Source: Aeromonas allosaccharophila (GTDB lineage: Bacteria > Pseudomonadota > Gammaproteobacteria > Enterobacterales > Aeromonadaceae). From it: 64,000 nucleotides of DNA. Where the stretch lies: contig NZ_CDBR01000066.1 of assembly GCF_000819685.1 (NCBI RefSeq), positions 1-64,000 of the forward strand. Reading direction: 5' to 3'. The position numbers and the translations under genes are program-made. This document shows positions 55,667 to 64,000 of this stretch, in pieces (positions within the stretch are counted from its first letter, which is position 1; each line of letters starts with the position of its first letter). The notes under the pieces were generated by a model that ran no database searches, was not told the origin of the DNA, and worked only from the letters and a program-made list of their open reading frames with translations.

Positions 55667-56515
55667 ATGTCGCACCCACACGCTGTTGCTGTCGCATTTC
55701 CAGATATAGATTCGCTATTAAACCCGCTCACCAAAAATATTGATAGCCATACCACCTTAATTAGCCTCTGCGGGGCCGGTGGAAAAACAAGCACCCTGTT
55801 CTGGCTGGCGGAATATTTTTATAAACAGGGTAAAAGGGTGCTAATTACCACCACCACCCGGATGTTTCTGCCAGCCCCGTCACACTATCGGGAATTGATC
55901 CTGGAAGCCGATCCCGTCCGCCAACTGACCCGCTGTCAGCAACTGCCCGATGAGCCGACCCTGGTCGCCCTGTTCAGCCATATCGATCAGGCCAGCGGCA
56001 AGGTGGCGGGCCCCACACCCCAGCAGATTGATCTCATCAAGGGGCAGCAACGCTTCGATCTCATCCTGGTCGAAGCGGATGGCGCCAATCACAAGTTATT
56101 GAAAGTGCCCGCTTTGCACGAACCTTGCATTCCCCAGAGCAGTGATTGGGTGATCGCCCTGACGGGCGGCGCCATGGTGGGGGCCAAGGCCGACCCGCAG
56201 CAGATCCACCGCTGGGCCGAATTCCAGGCCCTGTGCGGGATAGAGGCCGGTGACCCGCTCGACTGGGCACTGTTTCACAAGCTGCTATCCCACCCTCAGG
56301 GGGTGTTCAAGGGCACCCCGGCCAGGGCGCGCCGGATCTGGTTTATCAATGGCGATTATCAAAATGAGCCGTCATGGCTAACGCCATTGATAAACCTACT
56401 GGCCCGGCACCCCGAGCTTCACGCCATCTGGCAGGGGGCGGTTCGCGAGCCACAGCCCATTCGCCACGCACTCGGCTACTTCGCTCAGGATGAGGCACAG
56501 CCGCCTCGCCCATGA
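55667..56515 (+). CDS. yqeC: Selenium-dependent molybdenum hydroxylase accessory protein YqeC
   Basis: A 282-residue protein of the YqeC family, whose members are markers of selenium-dependent molybdenum hydroxylase systems. It shows a P-loop-like CGAGGKTSTLFWLA near residue 35, a TTTTRMFLP segment, ILVEADGANHKLLK and ALTGGAMVGAKAD. Its biochemical step is unknown, presumably in cofactor maturation with YqeB. ATG 55667 gives MSHPHAVAVAF; a TTG at 55655 is also in frame. It is 27 bases upstream of yqeB. Confidence 0.92.
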   Translation: MSHPHAVAVAFPDIDSLLNPLTKNIDSHTTLISLCGAGGKTSTLFWLAEYFYKQGKRVLITTTTRMFLPAPSHYRELILEADPVRQLTRCQQLPDEPTLVALFSHIDQASGKVAGPTPQQIDLIKGQQRFDLILVEADGANHKLLKVPALHEPCIPQSSDWVIALTGGAMVGAKADPQQIHRWAEFQALCGIEAGDPLDWALFHKLLSHPQGVFKGTPARARRIWFINGDYQNEPSWLTPLINLLARHPELHAIWQGAVREPQPIRHALGYFAQDEAQPPRP

Positions 56516-56542
56516 TGATTTAAGGATAAAAAGAGGTACCTT

Positions 56543-58135
56543 ATGAATCTGTTTTCACACGCAGCCCGACTGGAACAGGAGAACACCCCGTTTGCCATTG
56601 CCCAGATCATCGAGAGCCGTGGCTCCACCCCCCGCCATCAGGCCCAGATGCTGGTGATGGCCGATGGCCAGATCCTCGGCACCATCGGCGGTGGCATGAT
56701 TGAACGGCTGGTGATCGAAGAGGCCGTAGCGGCCATTGGTGAGCGCAAGCCGCGCATCTTCCATGGCCGGATGGCCCGCAACGGCGAGCATGCGGTGGGA
56801 TCGGACTGTGGCGGCGCCATGTCGGTCTATATCGATGTCTACGGCCTGCGCCCCCGTCTGGTACTGATCGGCGCCGGTCACGTCAACCGGGCGCTGGCCC
56901 ACGCCGCCGCGCCGCTGGGCTTTGATATCCATGTGGGCGACTGCTTTGAAGGGAGCCTCAACCCCGAACACTTCCCCGCCGGCACCCATCTCAAGCAGGC
57001 CGATACCATCAGCGCGGTGATTGAGGCGCTGGCCATCGAGCCCGCCAACTTTGTCATCATCGCTACCAACCATCAGGACAAGGAGGCGCTGGAGCGGCTG
57101 ATAAGCCGTCCCCTCGCCTATCTGGGGCTGCTCGCCAGCAAGCGCAAGGTACAGACTTTCACCCAGGCCCTGCGCCAGCAAGGGGTGAATCAGGAGCAAC
57201 TGCAGCGGCTGCACGCCCCCATCGGCTACAACATCGGTGCCGAGACCCCCGAGGAGATCGCCATCAGCATTCTCGCCGAGCTGCTTCAAGTGAAAAACGG
57301 CAAATCGGGTGGCCTGATGCAGGACGATGTGCGCCTCAAGCGGGATCAACTGGTGGTGATGCGCGGCTCCGGCGATATCGCCACCGGCGTCGCGTTGCGG
57401 CTGCACAATGCGGGCTTCAAGGTGGTGATGCTGGATCTCGACAAACCCACGGTGATCCGCCGCACCGTCGCTTTCGCCCAGGGGATGTTCGATGGTGAAA
57501 CCAGTGTCGAGGGAGTGCGCGCCAAGCGGGTCGAGAGCGTCGAGCAGGCGTTCGAGCAGCTGGATCGGGGCATTATCCCGCTGCTGGTTGACCCCGACTG
57601 CGCCACCCTCACCGAGCTCAAACCGCGCTATCTGGTGGATGCCATCCTGGCCAAGCAGAACCTCGGCACCCACAAGGAGATGGCCCCCATCACGGTGGCC
57701 CTGGGCCCGGGCTTTGAGGCGGGACGGGACTGCGATGCGGTGATCGAAACCAACCGCGGCCACCATCTGGGCCGGGTCATCTATCAGGGCCCCGCCCAGC
57801 CCAATACCGGCATTCCCGGGGTGATCGAGGGACACTCCGCCCGCCGGGTGGTACGCGCCCCCGCCCCCGGCGTGATGAAGAGTGTGATCAAGCTCGGCGA
57901 TCTGGTGCAGGAGGGGGATGTGATTGCCCATGTGGGGGATGCTCCCATTATCGCGCCGCTCTCGGGTATGGTACGGGGGCTGCTCAGCGATGGCATCGAA
58001 GTCCCGGTCGGCTTCAAGATTGGCGATATCGATCCGCGCGGCGAGCGTGCCGATGCCACCACCGTCTCTGACAAGGCCCGCGCTATCGGCGGCGCCGTGC
58101 TGGAGGCCATGATGCATCTGGCACAGCGCAGATAA
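56543..58135 (+). CDS. yqeB: XdhC/CoxI-YqeB fusion, molybdenum hydroxylase maturation protein
   Basis: A 530-residue two-domain protein. Residues 1-255 are an XdhC/CoxI-type chaperone module (ESRGSTPRHQAQML, then a Rossmann segment VLIGAGHVNRALA near residue 108 and LGLLASKRKVQ). Residues 268-530 are the EF2563/YqeB module (VVMRGSGDIATGVALRL, VDAILAKQNLGT, ALGPGFEAGRDC). The latter family is tied to selenium-dependent molybdenum hydroxylases. It likely inserts or modifies the cofactor of XdhA or XdhD. Downstream of yqeC with a terminator after it. Confidence 0.93.
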   Translation: MNLFSHAARLEQENTPFAIAQIIESRGSTPRHQAQMLVMADGQILGTIGGGMIERLVIEEAVAAIGERKPRIFHGRMARNGEHAVGSDCGGAMSVYIDVYGLRPRLVLIGAGHVNRALAHAAAPLGFDIHVGDCFEGSLNPEHFPAGTHLKQADTISAVIEALAIEPANFVIIATNHQDKEALERLISRPLAYLGLLASKRKVQTFTQALRQQGVNQEQLQRLHAPIGYNIGAETPEEIAISILAELLQVKNGKSGGLMQDDVRLKRDQLVVMRGSGDIATGVALRLHNAGFKVVMLDLDKPTVIRRTVAFAQGMFDGETSVEGVRAKRVESVEQAFEQLDRGIIPLLVDPDCATLTELKPRYLVDAILAKQNLGTHKEMAPITVALGPGFEAGRDCDAVIETNRGHHLGRVIYQGPAQPNTGIPGVIEGHSARRVVRAPAPGVMKSVIKLGDLVQEGDVIAHVGDAPIIAPLSGMVRGLLSDGIEVPVGFKIGDIDPRGERADATTVSDKARAIGGAVLEAMMHLAQRR

Positions 58136-58165
58136 GGGCACAGCGCGTCCCCCTCAGCACCAAGC

Positions 58166-58194
58166 AAAAGCCCCACCGTGATAGTGGGGCTTTT
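58166..58194 (+). terminator. Terminator after yqeB
   Basis: An 11-bp stem AAAAGCCCCAC, loop CGTGATA, complement, then T's. Confidence 0.88.
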
Positions 58195-58242
58195 TTCGAT
58201 CTGTCGCGTTATGCCGCCCCCTTTACATCAGGGAAACATGCG

Positions 58243-59328
58243 TCACGGCCGGGTTCGTTGCAAACGCCAGGCTCGCACCGCCAGCACCACCAGAGTGATC
58301 GCGGTCAGCGGCAGCACGAAACCGGTCAGCGCCGCACTGAACTGACCTTGCAGCGGACTGGATGTGGCGTGCAGGATCAGCCAGCAGGTGTAGCCGATGT
58401 AGTAGGCCAGAAACAGTGCCCCTTCCCAGCGGGCGATGGTGTAACCGGTAAAGAAGATGGGCAGGCAGGCGAGCGCCACCGCAATCATCACCGGAATATC
58501 GAATTGCAGAGCGGTAGCCGACACTTCGAGCCCACCGGGAGTAACGATGGAGGTGAGCCCCAGCACGCAGAGGATGTTGAAGATATTGCTGCCCACCACG
58601 TTGCCCACCGCGATATCCCGCTCCCCGCGCAAGGCGGCGACGATGGAGGTCACCACCTCCGGCAGTGAGGTGCCGACGGCAACGATGGTGAGACCGATCA
58701 CCAGATCGCTCACCCCGAAGTAGTGGGCAATCTCCACCGCGCTGCTGACCAGCAGCCGGGAGCCCAGGATCAACATCCCCAATCCCGCCGCAATAAAGAG
58801 CAGATTGCGGGGCAAGCTGTGAGGTGTCTCGGGCTCTTTTTGGCCAAACTCCTGCTCATATTCCGCCTGCACCGCCTTGGTTTCACGGCGGCTCTGGACA
58901 AACAGAAACGCGGTGTAAGCAACGACCCCAGCAAAGAGCAGCGCTCCTTCGAAGGCTGAGATACGGCCATCCCAACCAAACAGCAGCACCAGCAGCGAGA
59001 TGGCGATCATCAGCGGCACATCGAAGCGCACCAGTTGCTGGGAAACCACCAGCGGCACGATCAAAGCCGAGATACCGAGAATAAACAGTACGTTGAAAAT
59101 ATTGCTGCCGACCACGTTACCCACGGCGATCCCCGCCTGCCCCTCGAGGCCAGACTGGATACTCACCGCCAGTTCGGGAGCACTGGTACCAAAAGCGACT
59201 ATGGTCAATCCCACCACCAACGGGGAGATGCCCATCATGGTGGCGAGGCGCGAAGCCCCCCGCACCAGATACTCAGCCCCCATCACCAGACACACCAGCC
59301 CCACGGCCAACCACACCAGCGTCATCAT
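58243..59328 (-). CDS. Calcium/sodium antiporter (CaCA family, YrbG-like)
   Basis: A 361-residue inner-membrane antiporter with two homologous halves. The ion-binding alpha repeats are VAFGTSAPELAVS (about residue 45) and VAVGTSLPEVVTS (about residue 215), each followed by GNVVGSNIFN. About ten to eleven helices. A charged cytosolic loop (residues 148-170) joins the halves. ATG 59328, or the next ATG at 59325, is preceded by GGATG. It probably exports Ca2+; no regulation visible. Confidence 0.9.
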   Translation of the reverse strand: MMTLVWLAVGLVCLVMGAEYLVRGASRLATMMGISPLVVGLTIVAFGTSAPELAVSIQSGLEGQAGIAVGNVVGSNIFNVLFILGISALIVPLVVSQQLVRFDVPLMIAISLLVLLFGWDGRISAFEGALLFAGVVAYTAFLFVQSRRETKAVQAEYEQEFGQKEPETPHSLPRNLLFIAAGLGMLILGSRLLVSSAVEIAHYFGVSDLVIGLTIVAVGTSLPEVVTSIVAALRGERDIAVGNVVGSNIFNILCVLGLTSIVTPGGLEVSATALQFDIPVMIAVALACLPIFFTGYTIARWEGALFLAYYIGYTCWLILHATSSPLQGQFSAALTGFVLPLTAITLVVLAVRAWRLQRTRP

Positions 59329-59488
59329 ACGGTTTCATCCTTGCCGTTACGTTTGTTGAAATAATCACGATGAATCAAATACCTGCGCGTCAACACAGCT
59401 ATGTAGCGCCATTGTAACGAGGGGCTGGTCCCCTGTCGCGGGCTCTTTTGAGTGCCATTTATCGTACCACTGACAGCCCAGTCACCAC

Positions 59489-60412
59489 TCAGCCGTGCTT
59501 GATACGGGTCTCCCCCGCCACCGACACCACGGAGCGCTTGCCCTTGCGGCTGATAACCAGCAGAGCCAGCACGATAAGGGCGATGCCGCTCCCCTCCACC
59601 GGCCCCGGGTTTTCCCCAAGCAGCCACCAGGAGAGCAGCACACCGGTCACCGGCACCGCCAGGGTACTGAGGCTGGCAATCCCCGCTGGCAGTTTTTTCA
59701 GTACAAACAGCCAGAGACTCCAGGCGATGGCAGTAGCGAAGATGGCGCTATAGGCCAGCGCCCCCATCACGTAGGGCTGCCAGTCGATCGGACGCTCCGG
59801 TACCAGCGCCGCCACCAGTGCCATCACTATGGTTGCGTAGATCATCTGCCAGGTGGTGAGGGACATCAGATCCACCGAAGGGTGGCGGGCATACATCCGC
59901 TTGGCGATGATGGCGCTGATCCCCCAGCAGATGCCGGAGAGGATTGCCAAGAGCGCACTCTTGAGGGACTCAAGATGCAGTAACCAAGGCTGGATCACCA
60001 ACAGCAGGCCGCAGGCCGCCACCCCGACCGCCAGATAGTGCAGCTTGCGCATCCGCTCGCCGAGAAAGAGCGCCGCGAAGATCACCACCCAGAACGGCAT
60101 GGTGTAACTCAAAATGGCCACCTTGCCCGCCCCGCCGCTGATCAGCGCCCACTGGGCCAGCCCCACCATGCCGCAGGTCTGGAACAGGGCGATGGCCATG
60201 GTATAGCGAAACGGGGTGGGTTTGAGGTAACGGCGGCCGCGCAGGGCCAGCACCAGCAACAACACCAATGAACCGCACAGACAGCGCAGGGCGGTAAACT
60301 CGAACGCCCCCGCGTAGAGCATCACTTGCTTCATCACGATCCAGCTGTAACTCCAGATAGCGGTGAGCAGGACGAGTCCCCCCAGCGCCGCCATATTGAT
60401 CTTTGTGCTCAT
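59489..60412 (-). CDS. EamA/DMT-family transporter
   Basis: A 307-residue inner-membrane protein with ten predicted helices in two EamA repeats (residues about 10-145 and 160-295). The second repeat has [16 protein letters not shown]. Members export amino acids or metabolites; substrate unknown. ATG 60412 gives [12 protein letters not shown] and has GGCAGAG upstream. It neighbours the Ca2+ antiporter on the same strand with about 160 bases between them. Confidence 0.85.
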   Translation of the reverse strand: MSTKINMAALGGLVLLTAIWSYSWIVMKQVMLYAGAFEFTALRCLCGSLVLLLVLALRGRRYLKPTPFRYTMAIALFQTCGMVGLAQWALISGGAGKVAILSYTMPFWVVIFAALFLGERMRKLHYLAVGVAACGLLLVIQPWLLHLESLKSALLAILSGICWGISAIIAKRMYARHPSVDLMSLTTWQMIYATIVMALVAALVPERPIDWQPYVMGALAYSAIFATAIAWSLWLFVLKKLPAGIASLSTLAVPVTGVLLSWWLLGENPGPVEGSGIALIVLALLVISRKGKRSVVSVAGETRIKHG

Positions 60413-60674
60413 TACTCTGCCTTTTTGGCGTCTGTGCGCCTGCATGCCGGGCTAACCAGCCCCGAAAAGGACCATCTTACTCTTGTGGGGGCCGACAGCC
60501 CAAACGTGCACGCCCCCTGAAGAGGGGCGTTGGCGAAGAACCTTGCCAAGGTGGGCCTCGAACGACTAATACGCTATATACGCCCCTTATGTGACCCCTG
60601 GTAAAATCGATTGCCATCATCAAACGCAAATGCTAATACTTCTCACCCCAAAATCCGTTCAAGGTTTTCACAAG

Positions 60675-61796
60675 ATGTTTCGTCACCCCCTGGCAAAGTT
60701 GCTGCTGCTCGGTCAGCTCGCCCTGATGAGCTGGATGGCGCAGGCAAATTCCCCGGTTGAAGTAGAAGATGTGATGGGCCGCAAGGTCTCCCTCAGCCTG
60801 CCGGCCAGCCGTATCGTGCTCGGTTTCTATCCCGAGGATTATCTGGCCGTGGCCGGTGAAGGCGGCGCCGATCGGCTGGTGGGCATGTCCCGCGGCTGGT
60901 TCGTCAAATCCCGCCCCGCCATCTGGTCGCTCTATGTCGCCAGCCTGCCGCAACTGGCCAGGGTGCCTGACCTTGGCAACGTGCAGGATCAGAGCTTCTC
61001 CATCGAGAAGACCCTGGCGGTCAAGCCCGATCTGCTGATCCTGGCGAAGTGGCAATATGAGGCCCTCGGCCCGGATCTGCCACGCTTCGAGCAGGCCGGG
61101 ATCCCGGTGGTGGTCATCGACTACAATGCCCAGACCCTGGAGCGCCACATGGCGAGTACCTTGCTGCTGGGCAAGGTGACAGGCCAGGAGGCTCGTGCCC
61201 AACAGATGGCCGACGAATACAAGGCCAAGATTGACATCATCACCTCCCGCGTTGCCAACGCGAAGCGCCAGCCCCCCCGGGTCTATATCGAGCTCGGGGA
61301 CAAGGGACCGGCCGAATACAGCTACACCTATGGCAAGGACATGTGGGGCGCCATGGCCCTGCTGGCGGGCGGTGACAACGTCGCGGCGCCCTTCGTCGAG
61401 CGCTGGGGCCCCATCCACCCTGAGCAACTGCTGGCGAGCAAACCCGAGGTCATCCTGATGGCGGGCTACGAGAGCGTGAGCAGCGCAGAGGCGATGCAGG
61501 TCGGCCAGGATGTGTCGGCCGAGACGGTGCGCCAGCGCCTGCAGGGCTTTGCCGCCCGTCCGGGCTGGAGCGAGTTGCCCGCCGTGCAGCAGGGTCGCCT
61601 CTATGCGGTCTATCACGGCGCCACCCGCAGCATCATGGATGCTGCCCTTATCGAGTTCATGGCCAAAGCCCTCTACCCGGATCTGTTCCAGGATCTCGAT
61701 CCCCTGGCCACCTATCAGGCGTTCTACCAGCGCTACCTGCCCATCCGTCCCCAGGGCACCTTTATGCTGGGCATTCATCAGCACAACGCGCATTGA
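60675..61796 (+). CDS. ABC transporter periplasmic binding protein, metal-chelate type (copy 1)
   Basis: A 373-residue class III binding protein (Peripl_BP_2, as for siderophore, haem, cobalamin or molybdate importers). It has a signal peptide (hydrophobic residues about 9-22, cleavage near QAN) and the family pattern VEDVMGRKVSLSLPASRIVLGF then IEKTLAVKPDLLILAKWQYEA. It is closely similar to the next gene, a tandem duplication. ATG 60675 has a weak ribosome site. No clear Fur box is visible upstream. Confidence 0.82.
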   Translation: MFRHPLAKLLLLGQLALMSWMAQANSPVEVEDVMGRKVSLSLPASRIVLGFYPEDYLAVAGEGGADRLVGMSRGWFVKSRPAIWSLYVASLPQLARVPDLGNVQDQSFSIEKTLAVKPDLLILAKWQYEALGPDLPRFEQAGIPVVVIDYNAQTLERHMASTLLLGKVTGQEARAQQMADEYKAKIDIITSRVANAKRQPPRVYIELGDKGPAEYSYTYGKDMWGAMALLAGGDNVAAPFVERWGPIHPEQLLASKPEVILMAGYESVSSAEAMQVGQDVSAETVRQRLQGFAARPGWSELPAVQQGRLYAVYHGATRSIMDAALIEFMAKALYPDLFQDLDPLATYQAFYQRYLPIRPQGTFMLGIHQHNAH

Positions 61797-61921
61797 GTTT
61801 CGGGCCGGGGTCTCTCCGGCTCATTCCCTCCCCCACCCGGTGGAGAGCCCACCGACGACCTCAGGTTGCCGGTGACAAAAACGACAAAAAAACCACAAGA
61901 CAAGATGGAGTTCACACGCAG

Positions 61922-63022
61922 ATGAAACTTTTCTCCCGCTATGCCAGCCTGGTGCTGGCAAGCCTTTGCTGCCTCTTTGGCACCGCACAAGCGAAGGTCA
62001 AAACCCTGACAGATGTGCTGGGACGGGAAGTCCAGGTCGATCTCCCGGCCAAGCGGGTAGTGCTCGCATTTTACTTCGAAGACTATATGGCTATCGGTGG
62101 CGAACAGGCATTCGATCGGGTCGTCGGCATCTCCCGCGAGGCCTGGGAAGGCTGGCGTCCGGCCAATTGGTCCCTCTTTACCGCTCATCGCCCATCCCTC
62201 AAGGAGATAGCCGACGTAGGCGAGGTAGAAGTACAGACCTTCTCGGTGGAAAAAGTGCTCGCCCTCAAACCCGACATCGTCGTACTGGCCGACTGGCAAT
62301 ATAAAGGGCTCGGTCAGGACGTGGCTCGTCTCAAACAGGCCGGTCTGCCCGTGGTGGTCGTGGACTACAACATGGAACTCCCAGCCAATCACAAGGCCAG
62401 TACCTTGCTGCTCGGCAAGATTGCGGGCACCGAGCCTCGCGCCCGCCAGCTCGCAGACGAGTACCAGAGCGCCATCGACGAAGTACATAGCCGGATCGCC
62501 GCCGCCAATCTGCCCAAGCCCCGTTTCTACGTGGAGTTTGGCAACAAGGGGCCTGACGAATATGGCTTCAGCTATGGCAAGGGCATGTGGGGTCCGCTCG
62601 GCCACCTGGCTGGCGGCGACAACATCGCCGCCCCCTTTGTGGAATGGTACGGCCCCATGAACCCCGAGCAGGTTCTGGTCTCCAAACCAGAGGTTATCTT
62701 CCTCACCGGCACTGAATCCACCCAGAACCCCACCGCCGTGCTGCTGGGCCAGGGAGTCAATCCCGCGCTCGCTCGGGCACGGCTCCAGGCCTTTACCGAG
62801 CGTAAAGGTTGGGCGAACCTGCCAGCGGTGAAGGAAAAACGCATCTATGGGATTTACCAGGGCGCCTCCCGCACGCTGCTCGATTACACCATGGTCCAGT
62901 TCATGGCCAAGGCGCTCTATCCGAGCCTGTTCAAGGAGATGGATCCACTTGCCAACTACCTCGACTTCTATCGGCGTTATCTGCCGGTCAAGGCAGACGG
63001 CACCTTCGCAATCGCTCTTTAA
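61922..63022 (+). CDS. ABC transporter periplasmic binding protein, metal-chelate type (copy 2)
   Basis: A 366-residue paralogue of the preceding gene: LTDVLGREVQVDLPAKRVVLAFYFEDY, VEKVLALKPDIVVLADWQYKGLG and ADEYQSAIDEV all align with it. Signal peptide: residues 1-22 ending AQA-KV. ATG 61922 with GGAG upstream. It starts 125 bases after copy 1 and 51 bases before the permease gene. Which of the two binding proteins serves the permease cannot be told. Confidence 0.84.
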   Translation: MKLFSRYASLVLASLCCLFGTAQAKVKTLTDVLGREVQVDLPAKRVVLAFYFEDYMAIGGEQAFDRVVGISREAWEGWRPANWSLFTAHRPSLKEIADVGEVEVQTFSVEKVLALKPDIVVLADWQYKGLGQDVARLKQAGLPVVVVDYNMELPANHKASTLLLGKIAGTEPRARQLADEYQSAIDEVHSRIAAANLPKPRFYVEFGNKGPDEYGFSYGKGMWGPLGHLAGGDNIAAPFVEWYGPMNPEQVLVSKPEVIFLTGTESTQNPTAVLLGQGVNPALARARLQAFTERKGWANLPAVKEKRIYGIYQGASRTLLDYTMVQFMAKALYPSLFKEMDPLANYLDFYRRYLPVKADGTFAIAL

Positions 63023-63073
63023 CCTTCAACCTTCGTGGGCGCCTCTCATGGCGCCCGTTTCAGGATTGTCATC

Positions 63074-64000
63074 ATGAATGATTTGGCTGCCCTCCAGCAG
63101 ACCCTCGCACGCCAGCGGCAACGGGAGCGCCGTCGCGGGCACTGGCTCCTGCTGCTCACCCTGGTGCTGTGCATTACCCTGGTGCTCGACATCGCCACCG
63201 GCCCCTCCCTGCTGCCCCTTGGCGAAGTAGTCGATGCCCTGCTCTCCCCCGCCCAGGCCGATCCCATGACCCGCACCATAGTCCATGACATGCGCCTGCC
63301 CATCGCCCTGATGGCGCTGGTGGTCGGTGCGGCGCTCGGCCTTGGCGGTGTCCAGATGCAGACCCTGCTGGATAACCCCCTCGCCAGCCCCTACACCCTG
63401 GGGCTCGCTGCCGCAGCGGGTCTCGGCGCTGCACTGGCGCTCTATACCGGCGGTCTCGGTCTGCCTCCCCTGATCGCCATTCCGGCTGGCGCCTTCATCC
63501 TCTGTATGTTTGCCGCGAGCCTTTTGTTTGGCCTGGCCATGATGCGCCATGTCAGCAGCCAGACCCTGATCCTGGCGGGCATCGCCCTGCTGTTCCTGTT
63601 CCAGTCCCTGCTCTCCCTGCTGCAGTTTCTCTCCTCCCCCGAGCTCAACCAGCAGATCCTGTTCTGGCTGTTTGGCAGCCTGATGCGCACCACCTGGGAC
63701 TCCCTGATCATCACCGCCGCCGTCACCCTGATCTGCACCCTGCTCATCTACCGGGATGCCTGGGCCCTCACCAGCCTGCGTCTGGGGGAAGCCCGCGCCC
63801 GCAGCCTCGGGGTCAACGTGGACAGGTTGCGCATGAAGACCCTGGTACTGGTCGCCCTGCTCACCGCCACCGCCACCAGTTTCGTCGGTGTCATCGGCTT
63901 CGTTGGCCTGGTGGCGCCCCATATCGCTCGCATGCTGGTGGGAGAAGATCAGCGCTTTCTGATCCCGCTCTCGGCCCTGTGCGGCGCCTGTATGCTCTCG
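63074..64000 (+). CDS. FecCD/BtuC-type ABC transporter permease (partial, runs off the window)
   Basis: Starts at ATG 63074 and is still open at the last base (309 codons visible). A basic N-terminus (RQRQRERRRGHW) precedes the first helix. Typical segments are MRLPIALMALVVGAALGLGGVQMQTLLDNPLASPYTLGLAAAAGLGA (in part), and near the end GVIGFVGLVAPHIARMLVGEDQRFL, the conserved BtuC ATPase-contact loop. Expected to import the ligand delivered by the two binding proteins. The ATPase gene is presumably beyond the window. Confidence 0.88.
   Translation, partial: MNDLAALQQTLARQRQRERRRGHWLLLLTLVLCITLVLDIATGPSLLPLGEVVDALLSPAQADPMTRTIVHDMRLPIALMALVVGAALGLGGVQMQTLLDNPLASPYTLGLAAAAGLGAALALYTGGLGLPPLIAIPAGAFILCMFAASLLFGLAMMRHVSSQTLILAGIALLFLFQSLLSLLQFLSSPELNQQILFWLFGSLMRTTWDSLIITAAVTLICTLLIYRDAWALTSLRLGEARARSLGVNVDRLRMKTLVLVALLTATATSFVGVIGFVGLVAPHIARMLVGEDQRFLIPLSALCGACMLS

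Noticed and set aside
60600-60660. Fur box before the ABC importer genes
   Set aside because: AT-rich text such as AAATGCTAATACTT matches the 19-bp consensus too poorly.

Overview
The window looks like chromosome of a gammaproteobacterium close to Aeromonas. This is inferred from E. coli-like but rearranged gene order (prmB-aroC, pabB-nudL, fruBKA next to fruR), high-GC coding sequence, TTCG-loop terminators and a GH19 chitinase. I see no rRNA, tRNA, CRISPR array, insertion sequence or prophage. Almost all of it is ordinary core chromosome.

Layout. 1-5.2 kb: the fructose PTS operon fruBKA (minus strand) with the divergent regulator fruR/cra; two Cra-type operators lie between them. 5.3-13.6 kb: tyrP-like aromatic amino acid permease, MAPEG protein, rhlE helicase, a solute-binding protein, prmB-aroC, smrB and a histidine phosphatase. 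13.6-15.8 kb: an AT-rich gap and a secreted GH19 chitinase gene split by a one-base frameshift. 16-27.6 kb: methyltransferase, phnA-like gene, class I fumarase, pabB-nudL, sdaC, sstT and a RecQ-family helicase. 28.1-32.9 kb: the prkA-yeaH-spoVR operon. 33-37.6 kb: a PAS-GGDEF protein, a medium-chain-type acyl-CoA ligase, a small ORF and a glycine-zipper protein.

37.7-58.1 kb is the most notable region. It is a contiguous purine/molybdenum-hydroxylase island: xdhABC, a guanine/hypoxanthine permease, guaD, xanQ, xdhD, ygfM, ssnA and ygfK on the minus strand, plus mocA (minus) and yqeC-yqeB (plus). It corresponds to the E. coli cluster linked to selenium-dependent molybdenum hydroxylases and anaerobic purine/urate breakdown. 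The genes form a plausible pathway: purine uptake (XanQ, GhxQ), deamination (GuaD), hydroxylation or the reverse reduction (XdhABC, XdhD/YgfM/YgfK), and cofactor maturation (MocA, YqeB, YqeC). Two sigma-54 type -24/-12 elements, before ygfK and before xdhA, suggest enhancer-dependent control; the one before xdhA has a pair of 13-bp direct repeats upstream. XdhD keeps the fold-level sequence of a [2Fe-2S] domain but has lost all the cluster cysteines present in its paralogue XdhC in the same island.

58.2-64 kb: a Ca2+/Na+ antiporter, a DMT-family exporter, and the start of an ABC importer with two tandem paralogous binding proteins and a FecCD-type permease that runs off the window.
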